The position numbers and the translations under genes were made by a program. Below, in pieces: positions 1-7,045 of a stretch of 8,143 nt of DNA. The notes under the pieces were generated by a model. The model saw only the letters and a program-made list of their open reading frames with translations. It was not told where the DNA came from and made no database searches. Source of the DNA: Planctomycetota bacterium (GTDB taxonomy: Bacteria > Planctomycetota > Phycisphaerae > UBA1845 > PWPN01); contig CP070790.1 in assembly GCA_020346805.1 (NCBI GenBank), forward strand, positions 2,039,170-2,047,312. Reading direction: 5' to 3'. Position 1 is the first letter of the stretch, and every line of letters begins with the position of its first letter.

Positions 1-550
1 AGCCATGGCAGGGCTCATCCTCGCCGGTCCCGCCCGGAATCCGCTCGAATTTAAAACCTTTATCACTGGCCACACGTTTGTAATACCAGCCCCAATGGGG
101 ATTGTTGGGATTCGGTCCGCGGGGGAGACGGTAAACATGGCCGCCCAGGTGCCATTTGCCGAAATAGGCGGTATCGTAGCCGGCTGCCTTGCAGATGTTG
201 CCCAGGGAAGGAATCTTTTCGTCGAACAACACATCGTTCGTAACTATCCCATGGTTATGGGCGTATCTTCCCGATAGTTGACTGGCCCGTGATGGACTGC
301 AGGGAAAGGCGGCTATATAGGCTGAATGAAACGTACAACCGGCATCAGCCAGTTTGTCGAGATTGGGGGTCTGCAGGACCTTGTTGCCGTAAACAGCTAC
401 ACAACTTACCGGCTGCTGATCGGTCATGATGTAGAGAATATTAGGCCGGCTCTTGGCCTTGGGCTCGGACATGCCCAATAAGTGTCCGGCCGGCACCGCT
501 AACAAAAAGGTGACGATAACCTGAGAAAAGATTCGTTGATTATTAACCAT
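1..550 (-). CDS. Sulfatase, Cys-type (N-terminal part, cut by window start)
   Basis: This partial gene encodes a secreted sulfatase of the alkaline-phosphatase superfamily, which removes sulfate esters, probably from polysaccharide. Translating the reverse strand from the ATG at 550 gives 183 residues with no stop. Residues 1-27 look like a signal peptide (hydrophobic stretch about 11-26). RPNILYIMTDQQ (35-46) supplies the first metal ligands (D44, Q45). The sulfatase signature CSPSR is at 84-88, followed by LSGR (92-95); C84 is the residue that in this family becomes formylglycine. FGKWHLG (130-136) is the second conserved block. The Cys-type site implies activation by a formylglycine-generating enzyme or an anaerobic sulfatase maturase, not seen here. 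A strong AGGAGG lies 5 nt upstream of the start, and the gene is last of three co-oriented genes. The family is certain from these motifs; the substrate cannot be told. Another member of the superfamily is unlikely. Confidence 0.93.
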   Translation of the reverse strand, partial: MVNNQRIFSQVIVTFLLAVPAGHLLGMSEPKAKSRPNILYIMTDQQPVSCVAVYGNKVLQTPNLDKLADAGCTFHSAYIAAFPCSPSRASQLSGRYAHNHGIVTNDVLFDEKIPSLGNICKAAGYDTAYFGKWHLGGHVYRLPRGPNPNNPHWGWYYKRVASDKGFKFERIPGGTGEDEPCHG

Positions 551-555
551 TTGAT

Positions 556-561
556 CCTCCT
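556..561 (-). promoter_or_regulatory. Ribosome binding site of the sulfatase gene
   Basis: On the minus strand AGGAGG sits 5 nt before the ATG at 550. It is the strongest Shine-Dalgarno match in the minus-strand cluster and fixes the sulfatase start. The two genes upstream in the same cluster lack a comparable site. Confidence 0.8.
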
Positions 562-618
562 CTTTTTAATGCGGCACCGGCGAAGGCCGTATTTTATTAC
601 TATGTATTGGCTGTCCAA

Positions 619-2646
619 TCAATGCGTCTTGTGCGAACTCCATAACCGATGGATCCGCTGCCTGTGGGGATCATCAGAACCGGCATAGCCATTAATGACT
701 TTCTCGATACCATCACAAAGCTTGATTGCGGTATCCATATATATCTTGTCGGCGGCAGATTGCGAGGGTACCGGTAACGGTTTGAGTTTTCCCTCGGCTA
801 ACTGTCCCCTCCGAGTGTGAATTGTGGAAACATAATCCGCAGCCAGGCGGAGGTGGGCCGCTTCATAGCTGTCACCAAGTCCCGCCTCGGTTAGGGCTGA
901 TTGCAGGCTCCGCAGTTTTGCCACTCGTGCATCGAGTTCCGCAAGTTCGGTCGGGACTTCTTCTGCGGGGGGCGTGGCTTCAACCGTTTCTTTCGGCTTG
1001 GCTTGAAAAGTTCCGCCTTGTTCTCCATCGCCGAACACAATCTTAATATTTGCCATATCCGGTGTTTGATCGTATGGAAGGTATATCGATTTGTTTGTTA
1101 CCGATTTCAGGGGATGCCCGTTAACCAGAACCTTGCTTATTGCTCCCTTACCCACCGTGGCCAGATAGATCCGCTTGCTACCGAATCGAATTGGAAATCT
1201 TTGCTCCAATGCCGTGATACCGGGCGGAATATGAGGTATCAGGGTAAGTCCGTCGGTACGGTAGAGATACTCAAACAGGCCGCGGATCAGGGCCGCAGGG
1301 GGGCCAAACGCATCATAACAAAGATTGATTGGTTGATTCGGCTGATAAACTTTACTGCCAAATTCCGTTAAGGGATTATCCATACGGAACTGCCGGGCAA
1401 AGGTCAGCAACTGTCGCATGGATCGACGGGCATCCTCGAACTTACCCAGTCGATAATAGGCCATGATCATCCTGGCCTCGCAGGTGGACCAGTGCCCGCC
1501 GTTAATCCAATTTCCAAATCTCCATAGGCCCCTGGTTTCCTGATACATGTCGTCCAGCGAGGGATAGTTGGCGATGATAAAATCGTATGGGCGCAAGCCG
1601 GGGATTGATGCAATCTTCCGGTATATCTGTTCCGATTGGATATCATCAACAACTCGCAGAGCGATGGCATCGTGGTTGGGGGAAGCTTCGAAGTACCCGT
1701 GTTTGTCCGCCCCATACACTCCGTGCCGCCCACCGTCCGGGTCAAGTGACTTGATAAAATAACCCGCTTCGGTTGTGAGGTTTGGGAGACCCTCACGGGC
1801 CGCGTCTCGGCGCTTCTTATATAACTCAGCGTTATCCGTATCCCCTCTCAGCTTGTATAACTCGATCAATCGATCCAGGGCGGCAATATAGGTTATCGAT
1901 AATCCCGCTAGATAGGCTCGATCATATTTCCCGTCCGGTCGCTTCCAGCCGGCGTAGCTGGGGGCCAGCAGATTTGCCGCCGGTCCTACCAGGAACAGAT
2001 TGTTTTTAAGATCGCGTCGGGTTTCGATGAAATTCGCACACCTCGCCAGTTTGGGTAGATAATGGGTAATGGCTTGCCGATCGCGGCTGATGAGCAGCAG
2101 TTCCGCCTGCATCAGCATGCCGGCAGCGGTAAACTCAAAACCCCAGTCGTGGATATCCACCCGACCGTCGCCTTGCTTGGCGACAAACCATCCGGGTCGA
2201 GCGGCATCACATAGGCAGCCGTCGGGTGGAACCCAGTCGAATCGCCGACCCGCCCTGCCTTGCTGGAAGGGCCGTGGTGTTTGGCCGTCGCCCATCTGAT
2301 CAAACCACAGGTCTTGTGCATTCTGAAGAAATGTGATTAGCGGTTCCTCATAGAACGGCAGCCCACAGTATGTCGGCCCGTAGCTGTTTTGTATCCACCA
2401 TGCGTGCCAGGTCGGCCCCTCAATCAGACCGTTCCATTCAGGTGTGTATAACATGGCCACGTTCTGAAATTCGGGATCCGGGCTGAACATCCGTCGGGCG
2501 ATATCCAGTAACTGCAGATATTCGATGTCGCCTTGACCGCTGAAGTATCTGCCCTCAAATCGCTCCCCGGCAGGAGCGGGGCCCGATGTTAACAGGAGTA
2601 TTAGAAGAGTCAGAAGAGATATTATGATGTGTTTTTGTATAATCAT
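619..2646 (-). CDS. Secreted six-hairpin glycosidase-superfamily protein
   Basis: This 675-residue protein is probably an exported glycoside hydrolase with an (alpha/alpha)6 toroid. I chose the ATG at 2646 because it is followed at once by a signal peptide (basic start, hydrophobic 7-20, AGE near 26-28). An upstream in-frame TTG (2748) would add 34 residues before that signal and is unlikely; neither start has a clear ribosome binding site. Helical, Trp- and Asp-rich segments run from about 40 to 460, including EGPTWHAWW (76-84), DWGFEF (167-172), ASPNHDA (321-327) and NGGHWSTCEARM (382-393). A beta-rich region follows (about 465-545), like the C-terminal sandwich of GH63/GH65/GH94-type enzymes. 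Residues 555-675 form an additional charged, mostly helical tail after a Pro/Glu-rich linker. It lies 118 bp after the FG-GAP gene and 68 bp before the sulfatase. The family number, substrate and catalytic acids cannot be assigned from sequence alone. Confidence 0.8.
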   Translation of the reverse strand: MIIQKHIIISLLTLLILLLTSGPAPAGERFEGRYFSGQGDIEYLQLLDIARRMFSPDPEFQNVAMLYTPEWNGLIEGPTWHAWWIQNSYGPTYCGLPFYEEPLITFLQNAQDLWFDQMGDGQTPRPFQQGRAGRRFDWVPPDGCLCDAARPGWFVAKQGDGRVDIHDWGFEFTAAGMLMQAELLLISRDRQAITHYLPKLARCANFIETRRDLKNNLFLVGPAANLLAPSYAGWKRPDGKYDRAYLAGLSITYIAALDRLIELYKLRGDTDNAELYKKRRDAAREGLPNLTTEAGYFIKSLDPDGGRHGVYGADKHGYFEASPNHDAIALRVVDDIQSEQIYRKIASIPGLRPYDFIIANYPSLDDMYQETRGLWRFGNWINGGHWSTCEARMIMAYYRLGKFEDARRSMRQLLTFARQFRMDNPLTEFGSKVYQPNQPINLCYDAFGPPAALIRGLFEYLYRTDGLTLIPHIPPGITALEQRFPIRFGSKRIYLATVGKGAISKVLVNGHPLKSVTNKSIYLPYDQTPDMANIKIVFGDGEQGGTFQAKPKETVEATPPAEEVPTELAELDARVAKLRSLQSALTEAGLGDSYEAAHLRLAADYVSTIHTRRGQLAEGKLKPLPVPSQSAADKIYMDTAIKLCDGIEKVINGYAGSDDPHRQRIHRLWSSHKTH

Positions 2647-2764
2647 TTTTCTGAAACCAAGTATGTAAAAGTAGAACAGATATTTCGTATATGTGCAAAT
2701 ACAATTTGTGGTTTTATTATCTGTATGTGCGCCTCTCTGTTTGATCAACTATCGTTTCACATTT

Positions 2765-4003
2765 TTAGCGTATCGTCGGATTCTCGTACCATATAACACC
2801 GAGGTTGGTATTCTCTTCACAAGTGAGGACGTCCAGATCACCGTCGCCGTCCAAATCGAGTAGTTCGACCAAATCATATTTGATACCCACCGGCCCGCTG
2901 ATATCATAGGCCTGCCATATCGGCTCGCTTACCTTATTACGGTAGGACAGCCACATAACCCCGGATTTTTCTTTTGCCTTTTCGCAAGTGAATACAATAT
3001 CGGATTTGCCGTCCATATTGATATCCCCGACGGCAACCGCTTTGCCGATGCCGGCCTGGTCGGGCAGTTGGATGATCGTGCTTTCCCAGCGAATCGGAAC
3101 GGCCGACTTGCGCCGCAGGTAGATTAATTCCCGTTCGTAGGTTGCAGCCAGCACGTCGTTTTGTCCATCCAGATCGAGGTCGGTTATCGCCAGAAACATA
3201 ACCTCTTGGTCTTCGCCGCCGATGCGATGCTCTCGCCAGGGTAGCATTGGTGCCGCGCCCGAGCCCGGATTTTCCAACCACAAGCAGCCACGCGACGAAC
3301 CTTTACGATCTGATGCCACAATATCCGGATCTCCATCGCCATCCATATCTTCGGCCACCAGGGACATAATCCAACCCGCATCGTAGAGCGGATGCCATTT
3401 CCAATCGTTCAGATCGCGAGGTTTAGCAGGCGCCTCGAACCAGCCGATCTGGGCATTATCGTTTTTGGCACCGGCCACCAGATCGATGCCGTTTTTCCCG
3501 TCGATTTGCATGGGCAGACAAAACATCCATTGCCCGGCACTTTTCGCTGCCGGAAGAGCCTCGGTTGTCCATGACGTTGAATCCAGGTAGCGGGCCTTGT
3601 CGCCGGGTGCCCAATGGATGAAAATACTCTTTACTTTGCCTTCGCAACAGCTCACTACATCTATTGCGCCATTGTTATCCAGATCGGCGAAGACCGCATC
3701 CTCCGGCGAGCCGACCTTGCCCACCGTAACTGTCGGCCATTTTTTCTTTGAGAACGCAGGACCGGGGTTTAAATAAACTCGTATCAAACCTCCTTGCTCC
3801 CAACCGGTGGCGATATCCATTAACCCGTCACCGTTTACATCTGCCAGACGAATCCCATCGGCCCCCTGTGAGGAATCATCTATGGTATGGAGGGCCCAAG
3901 GCAAATCAGGAAGCAACTTGGCTATATCCGAACCCCTACACCCCCCAAAGAACGTTGGGAAAACCAGGCAGATAACTGCTGATATTCGATATGGCGATGG
4001 CAT
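2765..4003 (-). CDS. FG-GAP/VCBS-repeat beta-propeller, probable lipoprotein
   Basis: The 412-residue product is an exported FG-GAP/VCBS-type protein. Seven calcium-binding repeats of the DxDxDGxxD type begin at residues 55 (DVNGDGLMD), 107 (DLDNNGAID), 166 (QIDGKNGID, first Asp replaced), 219 (DMDGDGDPD), 275 (DLDLDGQND), 327 (DINMDGKSD) and 383 (DLDGDGDLD). Spacings of 52-59 residues fit a seven-bladed propeller. The N terminus has a short basic start, a hydrophobic stretch (8-19) and FGGC with Cys22, a slightly non-standard lipobox; a lipoprotein anchor is likely but not certain. Proteins of this style are common in planctomycetes, generally without known biochemical activity; binding of a carbohydrate or protein partner is an inference. 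It is the first gene of the minus-strand cluster, upstream of the glycosidase-like and sulfatase genes. The ATG at 4003 is the only sensible start and lacks an evident ribosome binding site. Confidence 0.9.
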   Translation of the reverse strand: MPSPYRISAVICLVFPTFFGGCRGSDIAKLLPDLPWALHTIDDSSQGADGIRLADVNGDGLMDIATGWEQGGLIRVYLNPGPAFSKKKWPTVTVGKVGSPEDAVFADLDNNGAIDVVSCCEGKVKSIFIHWAPGDKARYLDSTSWTTEALPAAKSAGQWMFCLPMQIDGKNGIDLVAGAKNDNAQIGWFEAPAKPRDLNDWKWHPLYDAGWIMSLVAEDMDGDGDPDIVASDRKGSSRGCLWLENPGSGAAPMLPWREHRIGGEDQEVMFLAITDLDLDGQNDVLAATYERELIYLRRKSAVPIRWESTIIQLPDQAGIGKAVAVGDINMDGKSDIVFTCEKAKEKSGVMWLSYRNKVSEPIWQAYDISGPVGIKYDLVELLDLDGDGDLDVLTCEENTNLGVIWYENPTIR

Positions 4004-4026
4004 ATATATATTCCAAGCGGAAGTTA

Positions 4027-4055
4027 ATTATTTTGATTTACTGCCTTTTTGGCAA
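4027..4055 (-). promoter_or_regulatory. Candidate sigma-70-type promoter of the minus-strand cluster
   Basis: On the minus strand TTGCCA (4055-4050) and AATAAT (4032-4027) are separated by 17 bp, an acceptable housekeeping -35/-10 pair. Transcription would start near 4020, giving a leader of about 17 nt before the ATG at 4003. AT-rich DNA produces such matches by chance, so this remains a candidate. Confidence 0.35.
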
Positions 4056-4138
4056 ATGATATTCAGAATCAGGTTTATCAGCCAATTTTAAATGATCTCG
4101 TATTATTATGTGTTTCTGCGATTGATGGTATAAGACCT

Positions 4139-4168
4139 TTGATGGTTGGTTTGGGGCGGGTTTATATT
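4139..4168 (+). promoter_or_regulatory. Candidate sigma-70-type promoter of murD
   Basis: TTGATG (4139-4144) and TATATT (4163-4168) are 18 bp apart. The predicted transcript start, near 4175, falls in the left arm of the palindrome that covers the murD start, leaving a leader of only about 20 nt without a Shine-Dalgarno sequence. TTGATGGT also occurs as a direct repeat at 4122-4129 and 4139-4146, the second copy overlapping the -35 element. The assignment is by pattern only. Confidence 0.35.
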
Positions 4169-4199
4169 CATGCCCGAATTGTTACAATCCGGGCATGAA
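4167..4199. repeat. 33-bp near-perfect palindrome over the murD start codon
   Basis: The outer arms TTCATGCCCG (4167-4176) and CGGGCATGAA (4190-4199) are exact reverse complements. Inside them ATTG (4178-4181) and CAAT (4185-4188) also pair around a 3-nt centre, with a single A/C mismatch between inner and outer arms. The right arm contains the murD ATG (4195-4197). It could be an operator overlapping the candidate -10 and transcript start or, if transcription starts further upstream, an RNA hairpin hiding the start codon. Confidence 0.8.
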
Positions 4200-5544
4200 A
4201 ATTGAGGAAATTACAGATCGCAGGGTGGTGGTTATGGGGCTGGGACGGTTTGGCGGCGGTATTGCCGTCGCCCGGTGGCTTGCCGAACGCGGGGCAAGGA
4301 TAACCGTAACCGACCTGGCGTCCCGGGAAGATCTTTGTGACAGCGTGGCTCAGTTGTCTGATTTACCGATTGCTTTTCATCTTGGTGGGCACGATACTTC
4401 CGATCTGGACCACTGCGATCTGTTGGTGGTCAGTCCTGCCGTTCCCAAGGATCGTTCCGATTTTGTGGCCCGGGCCGTGGCTCGCGGAATACCCATCACC
4501 AGTGAGATGAACTTGTTCGTCGAGTTTTGTCCTGCCCGGCGCGTAGTCGGCGTTACCGGATCGGCCGGTAAAAGTACTACAACGGCCATGGTCGGAGCAA
4601 TATTAACTGCCGCCGCTGATAAAGGTGATTTACCGAAGGTATGGATAGGGGGGAATATAGGACAGTCGTTACTTAACCATCTTGAGGACATGAAATCCGA
4701 GGATATCGTCGTACTTGAGCTGTCAAGTTTTCAGTTGGAGGATTTGGCGGCTTTGAAGTGGAGCCCGTCCCACGCGGTTATTACGAACATCAAGCCGAAC
4801 CATCTGGACCGACATGGTAATTTGGCCGCTTATGTCGATGCCAAGATGAACATCGTCCGTTATCAATCTTCAGATGATATGGTTTTTGTTCATCAAAACG
4901 ATACCGATCTTGCCCGAAAAGTCGAGCGTGTCGGGGCTTCCTCTCAAATTATACCATATGGCTGGGATCCTTTATTTACAGGTGTTTTACGTGTTCCGGG
5001 CCGTCACAACGTCGACAATGCCGCCGCTGCTGCTGCCGTTGCCAGATCTTTGAGTGTTGCCGATGAGATAATAAAAAAAGCATTGGCTTCATTTACCGGA
5101 TTGCCGCATCGTCTTGAATTTGTAGTGGAGCACAATGGTGTTCGATATTATAACGATTCCAAATCGACAACTCCTGATTCGACTGTGATTGCGTTAGAGG
5201 CGTTCGACTGTCCGGTTGTTGTAATGATTGGAGGCCGGGATAAGGGAATGCCATTTGATGATTTGACTGAGAAGCTGGCCGATCGTGCTAAAGCGATAAT
5301 CTGCTACGGCCAAACCGGACGGAGACTCTTTGACATGGTCTCCAAACATTCCGATGGAGCATCGCAAACCGCACGCGTGGAATTGGCTGACGGTTTTGAG
5401 CAGGCCGTCACCCGGGCCCATGCGCTTGCTGAGCCGGGGAATGTCGTTGTCCTCTCACCAGCATGTACCAGTTACGACATGTTCTCGAATTACGAGCAAC
5501 GGGGTGACGCCTTTCGTCAAATCGTGTGTGAGCTTGTCCGGTGA
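4195..5544 (+). CDS. murD: UDP-N-acetylmuramoyl-L-alanine--D-glutamate ligase
   Basis: MurD is the cytoplasmic enzyme that adds D-glutamate to UDP-MurNAc-L-alanine using ATP, the second amino-acid step of peptidoglycan precursor synthesis. At 449 residues it is normal length. The N-terminal Rossmann-like domain has MGLGRFGGG (14-22). The central ATPase domain has the P-loop GSAGKSTTT (122-130), ELSSFQL (175-181), NIKPNHLDRH (198-207) and K217 in DAKMNI, the position of the carbamylated lysine. The ligase domain has YNDSKSTTPDST (319-330), GGRDKG (346-351) and SPACTSYDMF (421-430). HNVDNAAAA (271-279) is the usual link to the C-terminal domain. The P-loop has Ser-Ala where many homologues have Thr-Asn. 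The start at 4195 gives the expected N terminus but has no ribosome binding site. No other mur, fts or mra gene adjoins it, so it stands outside a division/cell-wall cluster, at least within this window. Confidence 0.97.
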   Translation: MKIEEITDRRVVVMGLGRFGGGIAVARWLAERGARITVTDLASREDLCDSVAQLSDLPIAFHLGGHDTSDLDHCDLLVVSPAVPKDRSDFVARAVARGIPITSEMNLFVEFCPARRVVGVTGSAGKSTTTAMVGAILTAAADKGDLPKVWIGGNIGQSLLNHLEDMKSEDIVVLELSSFQLEDLAALKWSPSHAVITNIKPNHLDRHGNLAAYVDAKMNIVRYQSSDDMVFVHQNDTDLARKVERVGASSQIIPYGWDPLFTGVLRVPGRHNVDNAAAAAAVARSLSVADEIIKKALASFTGLPHRLEFVVEHNGVRYYNDSKSTTPDSTVIALEAFDCPVVVMIGGRDKGMPFDDLTEKLADRAKAIICYGQTGRRLFDMVSKHSDGASQTARVELADGFEQAVTRAHALAEPGNVVVLSPACTSYDMFSNYEQRGDAFRQIVCELVR

Positions 5545-6170
5545 TTGAAGGTTTTGATTAGATACCAGCTACGGATGACTGGATAACAAGCCTCGGCAAT
5601 AATTACCTGTTACACTGCAGGAGTTGCGCCTATGGGCGATAAATTATCAATACGTCCAAATTCCTGTTTATTTGCACTCATATCATTGTAAGCCTTTGTC
5701 TGGCAATGACTTATGCTCAATATTCGGATATTGCCCCCCTGAAAAAGCTTGTTTTTGATCATTCTGGCACATTTGTTGCGTGTAAATCTTTTCCACCAGA
5801 AAAGACCGTTCGTGCCGGGTGTGTGGAGACATACCAGAGGCGGCCCGGCTGATGGAGTGAAGCTATGGAGATGAGGTCGCCTGAGAAAGCAATGGAGTGC
5901 CTGAAGGGATCCTTGAGCTGGACCACTCTCGGGGTGCGTATTCTCCAGGCCGCTAGTATGGCCGGCGCTATTCATCTAAACCAAATCACTGACTCAGTGC
6001 ATCAAACATTATCAAGTGATTCATTTGTCCCCCAAGACCAGGGAGTAGGTGGAGTTTGTCAATCTCAGAGTGGGATTCGAAAAAAACCCCAAGCTGCCAC
6101 AGAGAGGTGTGGACAAGACAGGAAATAACAAAGCTCAAAGTAACTGTTCTAGGTCTGACGGTTACTATAA
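5545..6170. other. Gene-free block with several stem-loops
   Basis: I see no convincing gene in these 626 bp. Open frames on either strand (for example 5865-6128 plus and 5610-5975 minus) have no recognisable motif, and neither fits its neighbours. No standard T-tract terminator for murD is evident. The block does hold small exact inverted repeats: CAATAT/ATATTG around TCGG (5718-5733); GCCGGG/CCCGGC (5814-5819, 5844-5849) enclosing a GTGTG-GAGA-CATAC hairpin (5821-5834, one G-T pair); AAGG/CCTT around 5905-5915; CACTGA-C-TCAGTG (5987-5999); AATCACT/AGTGATT (5984-5990, 6015-6021); CCACA/TGTGG (6097-6101, 6108-6112); and AGTAAC/GTTACT (6139-6144, 6161-6166). It may be an undescribed RNA, a decayed mobile element or ordinary intergenic DNA. 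Confidence 0.5.
5987..5999. repeat. Perfect 13-bp dyad, CACTGA-C-TCAGTG
   Basis: Two exact 6-bp arms flank a single central C. The size and symmetry fit a dimeric regulator's site, but no gene starts nearby except the fliW unit about 200-350 bp downstream. A second dyad, AATCACT (5984-5990) with AGTGATT (6015-6021), overlaps it. Confidence 0.5.
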
Positions 6171-6212
6171 ATAAATGATTGCCAGACATTAATATGTCAG
6201 GTTGCGATCAGG

Positions 6213-6350
6213 ATGACGCAGGAAGTTCTCGAGCCGAGGAAGTTGTCGGTGATATCCAATGATACCGTTGTCAAGGATGACGCGATCTTCGAGGTGTCCG
6301 AGAACGGCCAATCAATTTTGGAAGGGCCTATACGAGGAGAGTCGCGATGA
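6213..6350 (+). CDS. Possible small protein (45 aa) overlapping the fliW start
   Basis: This short ORF starts at ATG 6213 (MTQEVLEPRKLS...) and ends at TGA 6348-6350, which overlaps the fliW ATG (6347) as ATGA, an arrangement typical of translational coupling. The 45-residue product is acidic in its middle and contains no cysteine, no transmembrane stretch and no motif I recognise. The frame is open back to 6171 without another ATG, and the sequence before ATG 6213 has only a weak ribosome binding site (CAGG next to the start). It might be the end of a decayed larger gene or a chance ORF. The position is suggestive, because small regulators often accompany fliW-csrA, but no function can be assigned. 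Confidence 0.35.
   Translation: MTQEVLEPRKLSVISNDTVVKDDAIFEVSENGQSILEGPIRGESR
6334..6339 (+). promoter_or_regulatory. Ribosome binding site of fliW
   Basis: GAGGAG lies 7 nt before ATG 6347. Three consecutive ATG codons follow (6347, 6350, 6353); the spacing favours the first or second. The site contains a GGA, and another GGA is at 6320-6322, so CsrA could in principle bind this leader. Confidence 0.65.
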
Positions 6351-6802
6351 TGATGATCGAAACATCGCGCTTCGGATCGATCGAGGTCGATGAGACAAGA
6401 TTGATCCATTTCCCCAAAGGAATTTTGGGATTCCCGGATCAGGTGGACTACGCCCTGATACAAACCGTGGAGGATAGCGGTTTTTATTGGTTACAGGCGG
6501 TGGGCAGTCCAGAACCGGCATTTGTAGTATGTGATCCGCGATTGTTTGTGCCGGATTATGTCGTCCCGGTGAAGATGGAGGATCTGGCCCAGATCGGTTT
6601 AAGCGATCCGTCATTGGCCCAGGTATTTGTCATTGTAAACAAGGTGGACAATATCCTGACCGGTAATCTTCAGGGCCCGCTGGTGGTAAATGTCCACTCC
6701 CGTCGGGCAAAACAGTTGGTGTTGTCGGATCGACGTTATTCAATCCGTCATCCGCTGATGAACCTCGGGCAACGTCGGGAGACCGTCAGCAAATCCGCCT
6801 GA
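6347..6802 (+). CDS. fliW: Flagellar assembly factor FliW
   Basis: FliW is a small cytoplasmic protein that, in Bacillus subtilis, binds either flagellin or CsrA; when flagellin is secreted, freed FliW sequesters CsrA and relieves repression of flagellin translation. The 151-residue product has family length and hallmarks: the RFGSIEVDE start (8-16), HFPKGILGFP (21-30), the WLQ region (48-50), SPEPAFVV (54-61), PDY (69-71), NLQGPLVVNVHSRRAKQ (107-123) and YSIRHPL (131-137). The start is one of three adjacent ATGs behind GAGGAG. A 45-residue ORF overlaps its start upstream, and csrA follows 243 bp downstream in the same direction, the usual FliW/CsrA pairing but with a longer gap than common. 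No other flagellar gene is in view. The identification is firm from sequence; the mechanism is transferred from studied homologues. Confidence 0.95.
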   Translation: MMMIETSRFGSIEVDETRLIHFPKGILGFPDQVDYALIQTVEDSGFYWLQAVGSPEPAFVVCDPRLFVPDYVVPVKMEDLAQIGLSDPSLAQVFVIVNKVDNILTGNLQGPLVVNVHSRRAKQLVLSDRRYSIRHPLMNLGQRRETVSKSA

Positions 6803-7045
6803 AAATGCGTTTGGTGTGGCTGGAAGTCGGGGCTGTGAAATTTTTTCCCAACCGGCCCTTAGATGGTATGATATCGATTCTGGCCAAACTCGACCGCATT
6901 GCTATTGGTTGCTTGACCGTGGAGGTGGAGGCGACCGATATTACGGTGGCAAGCGATGGTTGTTGTTGCCGATTCGACGACATCGAAATCGCAGGTCAAG
7001 CAAGGTATTTACCAAGCATCGGCATGGCCAAGGAAGGAGCCGAGG
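6803..7045 (+). promoter_or_regulatory. fliW-csrA spacer: csrA leader with five GGA motifs
   Basis: No frame here encodes anything recognisable; an ORF starting at 6805 runs into csrA out of frame and is probably spurious. GGA, the core of CsrA binding sites, occurs at 6921-6923, 6927-6929, 7032-7034, 7036-7038 and 7044-7046. The last three cover the ribosome binding site and the csrA start. In E. coli CsrA represses its own translation through such sites, so autoregulation is a fair inference. AAGGAG at 7034-7039, 6 nt before ATG 7046, is the ribosome binding site. Confidence 0.45.
6864..6872 (+). promoter_or_regulatory. Candidate extended -10 promoter for csrA
   Basis: TGGTATGAT fits an extended -10 element (TGn followed by TATGAT, one mismatch to consensus); no good -35 lies upstream. 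It would give csrA a leader of about 167 nt. An alternative is TTGACC (6913-6918) with GATATT (6937-6942), 18 bp apart. csrA may equally be read from the fliW transcript. Confidence 0.25.

Noticed and set aside
574..597. CGGC/GCCG stem between the glycosidase-like gene and the sulfatase as a terminator
   Set aside because: The stem is only 4 bp and lacks a T tract in the minus direction; the short gap suggests co-transcription.
2647..2748. Upstream TTG start for the glycosidase-like protein
   Set aside because: It would place 34 polar and aromatic residues before an obvious signal peptide that begins at the ATG at 2646.
5618..5650. CGCC/GGCG hairpin after murD as its terminator
   Set aside because: Four base pairs and no T tract; not enough to call.
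5610..5975. 121-residue minus-strand ORF; its end (IDNLSPIG) faintly recalls the start of FlgM-type proteins
   Set aside because: The similarity is a few residues at the wrong end of the ORF and the rest looks random.
5865..6128. 87-residue plus-strand ORF after murD
   Set aside because: Composition is erratic, the start has no clear ribosome binding site, there is no motif, and the stem-loops run through it.
5545..6170. Known RNAs (tmRNA, 6S, RNase P, SRP, common riboswitches) in the gene-free block
   Set aside because: I found none of their conserved core sequences.
6185..6198. GACAT-TAAT-ATGTC dyad upstream of the small ORF as an operator
   Set aside because: Arms of only 5 bp in AT-rich DNA; likely by chance, though its position before the fliW unit was noted.
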